Part shown: piece by piece, positions 53,736 to 64,000 of the stretch
Layout of the letters: each line of letters begins with the position of its first letter
How positions within the stretch are numbered: position 1 is the first letter of the stretch
Source of the DNA: Lepus europaeus
Taxonomy: Eukaryota > Chordata > Mammalia > Lagomorpha > Leporidae
Direction: 5' to 3'
Length of the DNA: 64,000 bases
NCBI RefSeq assembly: GCF_033115175.1
Contig: NC_084837.1
Coordinates: 87,990,966-88,054,965 of the forward strand
Made by a program: the position numbers and the translations under genes
Notes under the pieces: model-generated
Database searches by the model: none
The model's input: the letters and a program-made list of their open reading frames with translations, nothing else
What the model was told of the DNA's origin: nothing

Positions 53736-53903
53736 GAACACAGGGATCTGAAATAGGCAATCAGAGAAACTCAGAACTTAATAAGCAAGAAAATGTGGAC
53801 GCTTTGGGACAGGAGGCCCGCCACTGCTAACCTAGGAGGATGCTTAAAGTGCTGGAAAACTTGGCCCAGCAAGCGGTCTTGTTAGTGGTAAAAACAGTTT
53901 TGG

Positions 53904-54210
53904 GAGCAGGCGTTGTGGCACAGTGGGGTAAGGCACCACCTGCAATGTGGGTATTCCATACCAGCACTGGTTCACAACCTGGCTGCTCTGTTTCTAATCC
54001 AACACCCTGATAATGTACCTGGAAAAGCAGTATCAGCTGGGCCAAGAGCTTGGACCCCTGCCACCCGCACAGCAGACCCGGATGGAGTTCCAGGCTCCTG
54101 GCTTCAGCCTGGCACAGCCCTGGCCATTGAAGCCATTTGGAGAATGAACCAGCACATGGAAGCGCTCTCCCCCTTCTCTCTGCAACTCTGCCTTTCAAAC
54201 ACATTTTCGT
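53904..54210 (+). mobile_element. CSINE (counterpart of A 13841-14147)
   Basis: Sense C-repeat, almost unchanged between copies. Confidence 0.85.
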
Positions 54211-54959
54211 TTTCATAGCAGTTTAAGAGAAACCATCGCGACCAGTGCTTGCCAGTACTGCTTACAAAACGGTGGCAGAGGGAGAGGCAGAGGGAGAGGC
54301 CCATGGCATCCTGCAGTAGGGAAGTGAGAAGCAAAGCTCTGAGGGCTGGCTGCAACTCTGGGCCTGGACTGCTAGACAGACAGGACATTCCCCGCCATGC
54401 CGACACAGATGAGGGAGAAGGGGGAGAGAGCAGACCTTGGGCAGGTCAGGCCATCGGGGAGGCCCGAGAGGACCAGCGTGGGCAGAGTGAGCCAGCCGGC
54501 CCTGGTCTCTTGAAAGAGACTCGTGATGGGACTGACCGTAGGGAGTGGGCAGGTGCGTGTCTGCACAAGTGTGGCCAAGAGACTTTGGCTAAAAGACTGG
54601 CGAAAGGCCAGGGTGATGATGATGTGGGAGCAGCAACGTGTTAGTCTAGGGCTGCTGAGCTGGCAGCCTTAAAGAACCCCCGAGTGTAAGTCCATCCTCC
54701 TACTGGCCAATCAAAACACCCTCTGTCCTGGGACGCATCTGCTCTGTCCTGCGGAGGTGGCTGCAAGTGCTGTGTGGGTGCCCGCGCGTCCTCCACCTCT
54801 CCTCTTTGATGGGCATTTCTCTGTGTGGGCTGACCCACGCTCATGTGTGTACCTGTTCACTTTTCCCACCTGTTGAATAAAATCTGTTATTAGTTTGCGC
54901 ACCTTACAAGGGTCTGCACTTAGAATGCTCCTCTGGGTAAGGGACAAGAGCCCGGAATA

Positions 54960-55365
54960 GAAACCAATACTCCCCAGCCCACATCACCTTGGTTAAAAGC
55001 CTCTGGCAAAGAGGCCTTGGCTGCCCCCAGACAAGGCAGGAGAAAGGATTAAAGGTGGCTAGCCACACAATATTCCTCAGGGCAAGGCCGCTCAGGACTT
55101 ATCACTGCTCTCATTCTCTCCTGGCAGACTATGACTGGAGTAGGGAGGGGGAGATTCCTCAGGGAGGGGCTGGAACCCACCCAACAAGCTCACTGAACCA
55201 GCACAAGGTTGCAAATACATCATTGCTGGCCACTTGCTTCTACATTCTTCCTCATGCTACCAAACAGAAATTCCCCATGTTCTTCAAAAATCCCCATCGT
55301 CTTTACCCCTCTAACACATACACATTAATGTCTGTCTAGCTACCTTAACATGACCAACCATCCTA
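54960..55365 (-). repeat. LTR-like segment, copy B
   Basis: Counterpart of A 14880-15285. Confidence 0.45.
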
Positions 55366-55419
55366 CAAAGAAGTCATTCTGATCCATTCTAGATCATTCG
55401 TGCTAAGAACCAGGGGGTG

Positions 55420-55745
55420 GAGGCCAGCATCGTGGCAAAACGGGTTAATGCTGCAACATCAGCATCCCATGGGGGCGGCAGTTTGAGTCTCAGCAACTTC
55501 GTTTCTCATCCAGCTTCTTATTAGTGGCCTAGGGAAGCTTAGTAAGATGGCCCACGTACATGGGGTCCTGAACCCATGTGGGAGACCTGCATGAAGCTCC
55601 TGGCTTTGGCCTGACCCAGCCCTGGCTGTTGTGGATACCTGGGGAGTGAACCAGGGGATGGAAAACAGCGCTCTCTCTTTCTCTCTGCTTCTCCTTCTCT
55701 GTAACTCTGCCTTTCAAATCAATAAATGAATCTTAATGAAACAAA
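55420..55745 (+). mobile_element. CSINE (counterpart of A 15339-15665)
   Basis: Sense C-repeat with 'ggaggccagcatcgtggc' at the start. Confidence 0.85.
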
Positions 55746-55785
55746 ACAAAACTAAGGGGTCATGCTTTTAGAAATGCGATTTGCA

Positions 55786-56090
55786 GGCCCGGCATTGTGG
55801 CATAGCGGGTAAAGCTGCCGCTTACAGTGCTGGCATCCAATATGGGCCTCAGTTTGAGGCCAGACTGCTCCACTTCCGATGCAGGTCTCTGCTATGGCCT
55901 GGAAAATAGAAAGTAGAAGATGTCCCAAGTGCTTAGGCCCCTGCATCCATGTGGGAGAACCGGACCCAGCTCTTGGCTTTGGATCACCCCAACTCTGGCC
56001 ATTCTGGCCATTTGGGGAGTGCACCAGTGCATAGATCTTTCTGCCTAATTCTGCCTTTCCAATAGCTAAATAACTTTTTTTTTTTTAAAT
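55786..56090 (+). mobile_element. CSINE (counterpart of A 15704-16010)
   Basis: Sense C-repeat with a T-run near its end. Confidence 0.85.
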
Positions 56091-56201
56091 GTGATTCGCA
56101 CATTATTGTCACAATGCAAGCAAAGGCTTTGGATTACTTAAAGTATTGATAAAAAATCAACTTTTGTCTAAAATTCCAATCTTACCCTTTGAGAAATCAT
56201 T

Positions 56202-56490
56202 GGGGGGGGGGGTATGGCACAGTAACTAAGCTGCCCCAGGACGCCTGCCTCTTACAACAAAGGGCCTACATTCCAATTCCTGCTAAGCATACCCTGGGAG
56301 ACACCAGATGATGGCTCAAGTACTTGGGTCCTTCCACCCCCATGGGAGACTCAAATGGAGTTCCTGACTCCTAGCTTCGGCCTGGCCCAGCCCTGCCCTC
56401 GCTGTTGCAGGTGTCAGGGAATGAGCCAGTAAATGAGCGCTCTCTATTTGTCTCCCTCTGCCTTTCAAAATCAAATAAATTTAAACATTT
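56202..56490 (+). mobile_element. CSINE (counterpart of A 16122-16412)
   Basis: Sense C-repeat with a G-run at the 5' end. Confidence 0.75.
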
Positions 56491-56509
56491 TTAAAAAGAC
56501 CATTCAGCT

Positions 56510-57037
56510 TGTTCCAGAAACGGCTCAGAGGGTCTCGTCTCCACAGAAGAAGGCATTCAGATGTGAGCAAGCAGTGGTTAAGTGAGGCAGCAGAGTTTAA
56601 AGAAGAGGAACAACACCTGATAAGCCAGGTGGCCGTGTCAGGAAAGGACTGAGAGCCCAGCCTGCATCCAGACCAAAGGTTTTACAGAAATTGGGTATGG
56701 CCCACCAATTCGGGGATATCGTGGGCTGGAGGGCTTCCTGGGCACGGAACTCTTAAAATTCCTCCCCAAACTTCCTCAGCACAGTGTTGATGGACCTACC
56801 AGCCCTCTTGGTGCAGGCAGGCAAGAGTCCCCCAAGCTGGGCTAGGGAGAAGACCATCCAAGGTTAAGGAACAAGGGTAAGACTTTGGATGGGCAAATGC
56901 TGAGCTGCTTCCAAGGCTTGCTTCTACATTTCTTCCTTCATTCAACGCCACAAAAAATAAATTCCCATTTTCTCTGGCCCCTCTTACACACACAGGCTAA
57001 TGTCTACCTAGCTACCTGAGAGAGAGAGAAACTTCTA
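56510..57037 (-). repeat. LTR-like segment, copy B
   Basis: Counterpart of A 16435-16960. Confidence 0.45.
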
Positions 57038-57285
57038 TCCAAGGGCTCATTCTCCAAATGCCCACAACCTCCAGAGCTGGGCCAGGCTAAGGCCAGGAGC
57101 CACAGCCAGGAACCCCATCCAGATCTCTCACATGGAACCCAAATAAGTGAGCCGTCACCTGCTGCCTCCAGGGTGCACATCAGCAGGAAGCCGCCTGGAA
57201 GCAGAGGTGACGCTCAACCCCAGGCTCTCCACTATGGGACACAGGAGTCCCAAGTGACAACCTCTGCTCCAAACACACGCCCTGT
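57020..57285 (-). mobile_element. Old CSINE-like element (counterpart of A 16941-17205)
   Basis: Diverged antisense C-repeat. Confidence 0.6.
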
Positions 57286-57291
57286 CCAACA

Positions 57292-57487
57292 TTTATTTTA
57301 TACATTTTATATGAAAGGCAGAGTTACAGAGAGAGAGGTCTTCCATCTGCTGGTTCACTCCCCTAATGGCCTCAATGGCTGGCCGGAGCTCCGCCATTCC
57401 AAAGCCAGGAGCTTCTTCGAGGTCTCCCACGCGGGTGCAGGGGCCCAAGGACTCGGGCCATCCTCTGCTGTTTTAGCAGGGAGCTGT
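57292..57487 (-). mobile_element. CSINE (counterpart of A 17213-17410)
   Basis: Antisense C-repeat cut off next to the DNAJC19 retrocopy. Confidence 0.8.
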
Positions 57488-58104
57488 CAGAAGCTTTTTT
57501 TTGTTAGTTTGTTCGAAATCATTTTTAAAAACTGTACCTGAGGTATTTTATTATAAAAAGTTGGTACTCATATACCCATGCTAACATGAACTGAAAATTC
57601 ATGTAGTTACTTCATGTTTTAGCTTGACCTTCTAGTAAATCTTTAGCTTCCCTGATTTTGGCTGCTGTATTAGGAGATCCTCCCTTGTCTGGGTGATTTA
57701 AAAGCATAATTCCTCGATGTGCATCTCTTATTTTTCCTTTGTTGGCAGTAGGGCTTACACCTGGTATTAATGCTGCTCGTTTTGTCGTTTTGGGTTCAAA
57801 CCCCCCTCTGTAATCGCCGCCACTGAAGGCCGATTTCGGGAGACTTTGAAGACCTTGCTCCATACGCTTCATAGCTTGCAACACATAACGGCCTGCAAAT
57901 CCTGCAGCAGCAATGGTCAATCCGACCGCTACTGCACTGGCCACGGCTTGGGCTCAGCCCCCCTGCCTGCACCGGGAGCACGGTACATCCCAGTCTGGGG
58001 GCCGCAGCCACCAACCAGACGCCATTACCCCAAAACGAGGAGCCGCCAGCTACACTCACAAACAGCCCAAGCACAGGCTTCCCGTGGAATCCAGAAGCAT
58101 TTTT
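57488..58104 (-). pseudogene. DNAJC19: DNAJC19 (TIM14) processed pseudogene, copy B
   Basis: Same retrocopy as in copy A, but the minus-strand frame 57944-57612 is fully open for 110 codons and keeps the HPD motif ('[11 protein letters not shown]') and the C-terminus '[11 protein letters not shown]'. It lacks about four residues before 'LQSLPKSAF' compared with the 116-aa human protein. Flanking repeats 'cagaagc' occur at 57488 and 58092. Expression is unknown. With no introns and an old poly(A) tail it is best called a pseudogene. Confidence 0.88.
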
Positions 58105-59015
58105 ACATGGTGGACAACTGTGGCCACACCCCGCCCTCTGGGGTCTCCAGCGTGGACCTCCTGAGGGAGAAGGGGCCTCTGGCAGTGCTGGTCACCTTCT
58201 GGGCTTTCCTGTGCTCTGGCCTGCTGGCCGGCTCTGCGCTGCCTGCCTCTTTGATGCAGCTCCATGTTGGATCTTGTCCACACCATCTGACACTTGCAAA
58301 GTAGCTTGCTACCCTGAGTGGGTGGGTGAGTGGGCACCTCTAGGCCTGCCCACTGCAGCATCGGGGTGGGGGAGGGGGCCGCGTGTCCCAGCCCCTGGTT
58401 GAGCTGCCGTCACTCACCTTCACCGGGTGCCCTCTAGTCACCTCCCCAGGTGAAGTGCCTCTGTTTCATTCCTCTAAACACATGGCCATCACCTGTAGAG
58501 CTGTCCTGATTCCCTGGTGATGGCCCCAGCTAATAACCGGGGAGCCTGGCCTTCACCCCCATCATAGTCTATAAAATGGTCATAGTAACGCCCCACGCCT
58601 TCCACCTGGAGTGAGATCAAAAGGGACCCATGCAGGCCAAGCTGCTTTCCCAAGGCTGTGGTTGAGTGCCTGGAGGCAAACTGGGCCCCCTCTCCACCAA
58701 GGGTGTGTCAGCTCAGGAGGGGCTTCAGTTCTCAGATTGGAAACCTGCCCCAGGGGCCCGGCCCTGGCAGTTCTAAGCACTGCTCGGCCAGGGGCTGCAA
58801 AGGCTGTTTAATTAGGGCCCAGCGGTGCCTCCAAGTTCAGGATTGCTACCCATCTTACCCACATGGTTTGAATTTCTGCCAGTATAAGACACATGCACGT
58901 CAGACCAGAGACGGCCTTTTTTAAGGGGGCAACGTTGGGCTGGGAGGGCTGCTGACTTATTCCCGAAACTCAGCGTTTTTAGCAGCCCCATCCACACCCA
59001 TGGGTGTGAATAATC
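58105..59015. other. Upstream region of the DIS3L-like gene B
   Basis: No gene or SINE recognised. Near-identical to A 18029-18940. Confidence 0.4.
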
Positions 59016-59162
59016 CCAAAGGCGGGCTAATCCCATCTGGTCGCCCTAACCCTTTCAACCCAAGCGTTTATAAACGCGCTGCCCTCCACCTACCCCATCA
59101 CTTCTGGACAACTTTTAGACAACTTTGCTTCCCGAGCTCCGAGATCCCACAGCAGCAGCAAG
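59016..59162 (+). promoter_or_regulatory. Putative promoter with palindromic TATA-like element, gene B
   Basis: The 14-bp palindrome 'gcgtttataaacgc' is kept at 59064-59077, 86 bases before the ATG. Preservation in both copies means gene B may be transcribed in the same way. Confidence 0.5.
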
Positions 59163-60040
59163 ATGAGCGGCACAGAGGCTGGAAGACGGCCGCGGCTCAC
59201 CCACTCCGGAGAGGCCGGGACGGCGGGCTCGGGGTCCAGCTCGTCGGACTGCTGGAGAGCGGGCGAGAGCAACATGCTGGAGAAGACGGAGCGGCTGGTC
59301 ACCGTGAACGCCGTCTACCGCTGGCCGCTGCGGGTCGTGAGAGAACACTACCTGCGGCCCTGCGTGCCCTGCAGCAGCGCGCTGTGCTCCCAGCCCGAGC
59401 GCTGCCGCAATGGTCAGAGACGCTGCGGGGCCGGGCGGGCGGCGCCGGGAGGCCGCGCGGCGCGGGGCGGGCGGCGGGAGAGGCGCGGCCGCGGCTCCGA
59501 GGCAGGAGCGGCGCGGGCTCGGGCGCTCCGGACCGCTCGGCGCTGCGAGCCAGGCGCGCGCTCGTCGGCCGGGGCTCTGGGCGGGCGGCGCGGGCCTGCG
59601 GCGGCCAGGGCCGGAGCGGCCAGCCCCGCGCACGGGCTGAGGCGGCCTGCGGGCTCCGGCGCGGGCCGGGGCGCGGCAGAGGCTGGCGCCGCCCACTCGG
59701 CTGTGGGGAGAGGCCGCCTCCCGGCCGGGCGCGCGTGCCGGGCAGCTGGTGTGGAGCCGTGCGCGCCAGACCTTCCCCTCCGGGGCTCTCCGCGGCGACG
59801 CCGGTCCCCGCCCCGCAGGGCACGGGGGGCGCAGCCGGGGCCCCTCCACGCAGCTCGGGCCAGGGCGGACAGCGCTGCGCGGCTCGTGGCTTGCACCGGG
59901 CAGCCCGCCCTGCCGGCCCTGGGCTTCCCTCCGAGCTGAGCTTGCGGGGCGTCCGCAGGTGTGCCCGATCGGACGTGGACAGCCGCCCACCCCGCGGAGC
60001 CCACATTTCTGACCGCTTCGAGACACGATGAAGCGGCCCA
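59135..60040. promoter_or_regulatory. CpG island, gene B
   Basis: CG-dense through exon 1 and the start of intron 1, with small indels relative to copy A (for example near 59445-59470 and 59800-59815). Confidence 0.8.
59163..59412 (+). CDS. Gene B exon 1
   Basis: Identical to gene A exon 1 except AAC to AAT (Asn, silent) at the last full codon. The CR3 cysteines and both candidate start codons are kept. Confidence 0.85.
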
Positions 60041-63021
60041 GTGCAGCTGACCCCGGGCCTGTCCCGTTATCTACACAGTTCTCGGAAGTTGTCTTGCCCC
60101 TGGGGAGGGGCGAGGGTTCAATGCTCTCTCTCTTCTGCTTTGTGTTTCAGTGGGCAAACTCTTACCTGCGGGGGTGACCCATTACATGGTCCCAGACAGC
60201 TCCGTTTTCCATTACTTTGACATCTTGGAAATGCCCGAATTGAAGGGAGTCATTTGGTTGCAGACGGTGACTGACGCTCTGCCTTCGCAAAGAGGGTGGA
60301 GGTATGTTTGTATTGTGTGAAAATGAGAAGGATCCTTAAGATAATGGTCAGTTTGTTAAAAGTATGCATTAGCTGGATTGTTTACAGGCTTTGCCAGATA
60401 GAATATTTTAAAATGAGTGTGAAGTTGACTTTCTTCAGACACAGATATAGATATTTTCTCATATCCAGGTTTAAATGCTGCTCCAGGCGTCATATTTCTG
60501 CTACTAAAATCAATGTGCTGTTCTATTCCCATTGCTAACACACTGCGAGCCTTTTCAACCTGTTTTCTAAAATATTTTTAATATTAAGGATTGCTTTCGA
60601 AGCCAATTCCTGTGACATTCACAGGCAAAGCATGGGTATTTAAATGTCTTTTCTCTTGAACATTTCCAAATGAGTAACTTGATGAAAAAGGATTGGTTTT
60701 TCCACTGCTTAGTCCTGTCTCCCTTATACTGAATGTGAAAACCAGGGAGGAGCAGTTAGGAAAGCGGCTTCCAGGTGACACCCTGGGCTTAGCACATAGT
60801 AAGCACCTCTTGAGCTCCTGTTCCGAGGCCTTGGGGCACACAGTCTTAGTCCCTCTTACTACAAACCTGTTGACTTCCAGGGATGAGATGAGAGGAGCAA
60901 GGTTGGGGCAGGTGTTTGCTGCTTGGGATGTTCTCACATATCAGAGTGCTTGGTTTGAGTCTGGCTCCTGCTGATTTGAGCCCTGGGAGGCTGCAGGAGG
61001 GGGCCCCTGCACCCGGATGGGAGATCCAGCTGAAACTTCTTTGGCCTGAGCAAGGCCTGGCCATTTTGACCATTTAGGTGGTAAACTGGTAGATGACAGG
61101 TCATTTTGTCTCCTGCCTTTTTAAAAAAGACGTGGCATGTGATTGGGCCCGAATACAATTTTTTTGTCCTCCGCCATCTGAAGCTATTGCTGGGTTCTGG
61201 GGAGACCTGTTCAAGGTGCTGGGACGCTCCTAACCTGCCATGCATGCAGGTTATTGAGCTCCATCAAGCACACTGAACTGACTAGAAAATACAGCTAGGG
61301 TGGCTGCACTCTTCAGTTACAACCGAGAGCCCACACCTGTCGCCCACAGAGGGACTTGCTGTTTCCTGCTTGTCCTGTTACTGTGCCAGGCCATTTATTA
61401 ATCTGTTTTGCCTGGCTGATAGGTAGCTGATGCAAGAAGCCTGCATGTATGGGAGTGAACCTGTTTTGTTTTTTGTTGTGTGTTTTGCTAAGTGTCAGGC
61501 AGGGTGGTGGTGGCTCTGTGGTACCCGGGTAAGCTTTGATGCATCAGTTTCCGGAGGGCTGACCTTGAGATGCCTGGGGTCTAACGGGAAGGTGTGAAGC
61601 CAAAGCATGGCTGGGCTCTGAAGATGTCAGGTACCCACCAAGCACTAACTGCCTTCACCTGCTCTGTACTAAGATGTCTTTATTTGAAAGTGACAGAGCT
61701 GGAGCTCCATGTCTCCCACAGGGGTGGAAAGCACCCAGGGACTTGAGCCATCACTTGGCTTCCTCCCAAGCCGCATAAGCAGGGAACTGGATTGGGGCAG
61801 AACAGTCGGGTCTTGAAGCAGCTCTCAAAGATGGACATGTACCACGGCACTAACCCCTTGATCCCTTTAAAATAGGCAGATGTTTTCTGTGACTTTATAT
61901 AACCTTAACTATTAAAAAGCACTTTCTTAGAAACTGGCCCTGTGAGAATTCATCATTGATTTATGGCACAGGCCAGTGTGGCTGGGATTCTCTCTCCTTT
62001 CCTAGGGCTGCCAGCAAGAAGTAAAATGTTAATGCTTCCCAAGGTACAAAAATACAAGTGGCTATACTCTGCTGGAAGGGACAGGTGGAGCTGGGCAGAA
62101 AAATCATACAAAAGCTACCACCCGGCTTCTGCTGTAAAAGACCTCGGCGTGGGTTGGCAAGATGGAGATGCGTGCCTGCTGTGCACTGACTTGTCTCCCC
62201 CGTGGCACAGGTACTATAACAAGCTGCGGAGCCTCCTCAAGGACCCGAGCCGCGAGTGTGTACTCTTCGCAAACGAGTACCATGCTTCATGCTACCATGC
62301 TTGGGGAAAGCAAATGTTGAAGAAAGATTGGGAGAAAAGGTATGGTCATCTGCTGTGGTTTTCATGTGGGCATCTCTTGCTGCCTCATTGGAAGCTGATC
62401 TGAAACAGACCAGGAGTTTTTTAGGGGAACCATGATACTAAAAACACATGATGTTGGTAGTTTAGATATGTCATTTGAATATGTAATGGAAATATTTTAG
62501 AAATCGGGATGAGGAAGATCTAGGTAGCCAGTGGGAGTTTGCCCCAGATCCTAACTGCAGGATAATGCAATGTTTGGGGCATGGGTGTGGGGACAAGGGG
62601 CCCTGCTTTGAAGCCAATAAGATAATCTCATTGTGTTGGGTATGAGTTCTAAAGTCCCAGCTAGACCCACTGAACTGAAACTGCTAGGTTAAAATTCTGA
62701 AAGCTCTTGGAGAAAGTGCGGTGGCTTCATTGAGATCCATCCTAAGCAGCAGAGCCCAGCGCAAGCGCTTCGATAGGCAGTGTCTGGGTGGGAGCTATAC
62801 CCAGAGATGGCGCTAGGACACGATGGCCAGCTGAGTGACACGAGGCCCAGCTGCCACTGCGGAGTGGCCTGAGATGCCATGCAGAATGTGCCTCCGAAGT
62901 CATCCCCGGTGCAGAGGCATTTGGCTCGCTGCTCCCAAAAGCTGGGACATTCCTAAGCGGTGTGGACTCTGTCTAGTGGCCCCTCATCAAGGTGAGCCCA
63001 GGGTACAGGTGCTAGGCACAC

Positions 63022-63058
<37 letters not shown>

Positions 63059-63833
63059 ACCGTATAGAACATGTCATCTTTTCCTTGCACGACTGATCTG
63101 CTCTAGCTCTTAAACACGTCAGTTCTGCAAAGGCACCTAGGAATGGATCCATCCTGGGTGCTGTTGCAGCCCCAGGTTTTCTCAGGGGACAAGACCTGAG
63201 AGGAAAAAGCATTTCTCTCAACAGGGACCCCTGAGTACCACAGAAGTGCTTATCCACGTTGGGCTCTCTTGTGCTTACAACCCAGTCTTGGAAGCACAGC
63301 CTGGGTCTGAGAACTGTGTTCAAGTTCAAGTACTTTGCAGCTGATTTCTGGGCATTTTAGATGGTTCCGTTTCAGACTGCATCATGGTCTTCAGCTGTTT
63401 GCAGCCTTGTCTTGTTAGCCAAAGATTCACCTGTAAATCTTGTAGGCTTCCCCAGGCATCGTGTGGGGTGCTGTGTGCGAGCCCTCCAGTTAAAAGGTGC
63501 TAAAATATGACAGACAGGGTGTCTCAAAGAAGAAATGCAAATTGTGGTTCCTCTGTGTGTGTCTCAGAACCCGGGGCTTATCAATAATAGAAGCCCAAAG
63601 CTTTCTGGGATGAGGAGTGCACGAATGGTCTCAAGAGACCAGAGGATGGCAGATCGGTGAAATTCTGGCAGTGTGAGGGCTCCTGTGTGCTTTGTTCCAG
63701 GATTATCTACGCTGCGGCTTTGTGGTATTATAAGCACTGCGGGGAGAAGATGCCCATCGTCATTGTGGCAGACGAAGATTCCATAAAGAGATTCAAAGTG
63801 AAGAGCGAAGGAGTATCTGTCATGACGTTCAAG
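59163..63833 (+). CDS. DIS3L-like exosome exoribonuclease, gene B (exons 1-4, continues beyond the window)
   Basis: Exons 59163-59412, 60151-60301, 62211-62339 and 63701-63833 have the same phases and lengths as gene A and remain open for 221 codons with all splice sites kept. Relative to gene A there are 9 changes: 5 replacements (R to P and E to Q in exon 2; H to R, S to A and A to E in exon 3) and 4 silent. The RNB active site lies outside the window, so whether gene B is a complete gene cannot be judged here. Confidence 0.85.
60151..60301 (+). CDS. Gene B exon 2
   Basis: Two replacements relative to gene A ('LPSQRG' for 'LRSERG'). Splice sites unchanged. Confidence 0.88.
60930..61127 (+). 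mobile_element. Old CSINE, intron 2 of gene B
   Basis: Counterpart of A 20855-21052. Confidence 0.65.
61672..61858 (-). mobile_element. Old CSINE, intron 2 of gene B
   Basis: Counterpart of A 21597-21783. Confidence 0.7.
62211..62339 (+). CDS. Gene B exon 3
   Basis: Three replacements and one silent change relative to gene A. The acceptor is 'gtggcacag' instead of 'gtgtcacag'. Confidence 0.88.
62523..63054 (+). repeat. Poly(A)-ended insert of unknown origin, fuller copy
   Basis: About 500 bases ending in 32 consecutive A (63023-63054). The first 371 bases (62523-62893) are absent from copy A. It looks retroposed, but I recognise neither the parent transcript nor a clear target-site duplication. 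Confidence 0.45.
63701..63833 (+). CDS. Gene B exon 4
   Basis: Two silent changes only. The donor GTATTT is kept and the intron runs off the window. Confidence 0.88.
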
Positions 63834-64000
63834 GTATTTCCGGCTGTGGTGTACATGGCTGTGTGTTCACTTCCAGTGTTGCTCCTCGGAGTCTAGATCC
63901 CTTTGGCAACCCAGAAAAGAGAAAGTAGAGCTTGAAGCAGTTCCATCCTGCTAGGTAGAAACTTAATGAGACGCTCCGATCGCTGTGGATTTACAGAAAC

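Larger units (their letters stand above)
42516..64000. repeat. Copy B of the segmental duplication
   Basis: 42516-47051 is the reverse complement of A 5035-835. 47052 to the window end matches A from 5248 to about 23540 in direct orientation. Most aligned stretches differ by only a few bases per hundred, and exons 1-4 differ at 9 of 663 positions. The duplication continues past the right edge. Confidence 0.95.

Noticed and set aside
59000-64000. Gene B as a decayed duplicate
   Set aside because: Exons 1-4, the splice sites and the promoter element are all intact. Decay cannot be claimed without the part outside the window.

Overview
The window is mammalian nuclear DNA. It carries about 60 tRNA-derived SINEs of the C-repeat (CSINE) type, with a 5' end near GGCCGGCGCTGTGGC, a 'cactggttcactcc' segment on the antisense strand and AATAAATAAATC tails. 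That repeat family points to a lagomorph, most likely rabbit or hare. No bacterial or viral replicon features are present.

The main gene is an intact 17-exon, plus-strand DIS3L-like exoribonuclease (CDS 19086-35874, predicted 1056 aa). It has the CR3 cysteines, a PIN region, cold-shock domains, an RNB domain with all four catalytic aspartates and an S1 domain. From memory it is clearly more diverged from mammalian DIS3L than an ordinary orthologue would be. Downstream, on the minus strand in the convergent order known from the human DIS3L-TIPIN locus, lie only the last two coding exons of TIPIN (41359-37979).

About 40 kb after the first DIS3L-like gene a second, nearly identical copy begins at 59163. 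Its exons 1-4 are in the window and it runs off the right edge. The window is therefore a tandem segmental duplication. Copy A spans the left edge to about 42.5 kb and copy B spans 42516 to beyond the right edge. The copy B junction lies inside a TIPIN intron, so the TIPIN piece here is probably an orphan 3' fragment left by the duplication.

The copies differ structurally. A 4.2-kb block (A 835-5035) is inverted in B (42516-47051). About 2.5 kb of A (10520-13015) is missing from B through SINE-SINE recombination. B has three extra young SINEs, one with a clean 14-bp target-site duplication. B also keeps 371 bp of a poly(A)-ended insert that A lacks.

Upstream of each gene copy are a degraded class I (gammaretrovirus-like) endogenous retrovirus on the minus strand with gag, protease, RT and env remnants, related LTR-like segments, and a DNAJC19/TIM14 processed pseudogene. 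Each gene starts at a CpG island behind a palindromic TATA-like element. The rest is SINEs, a TG-rich minisatellite and sequence I could not assign.
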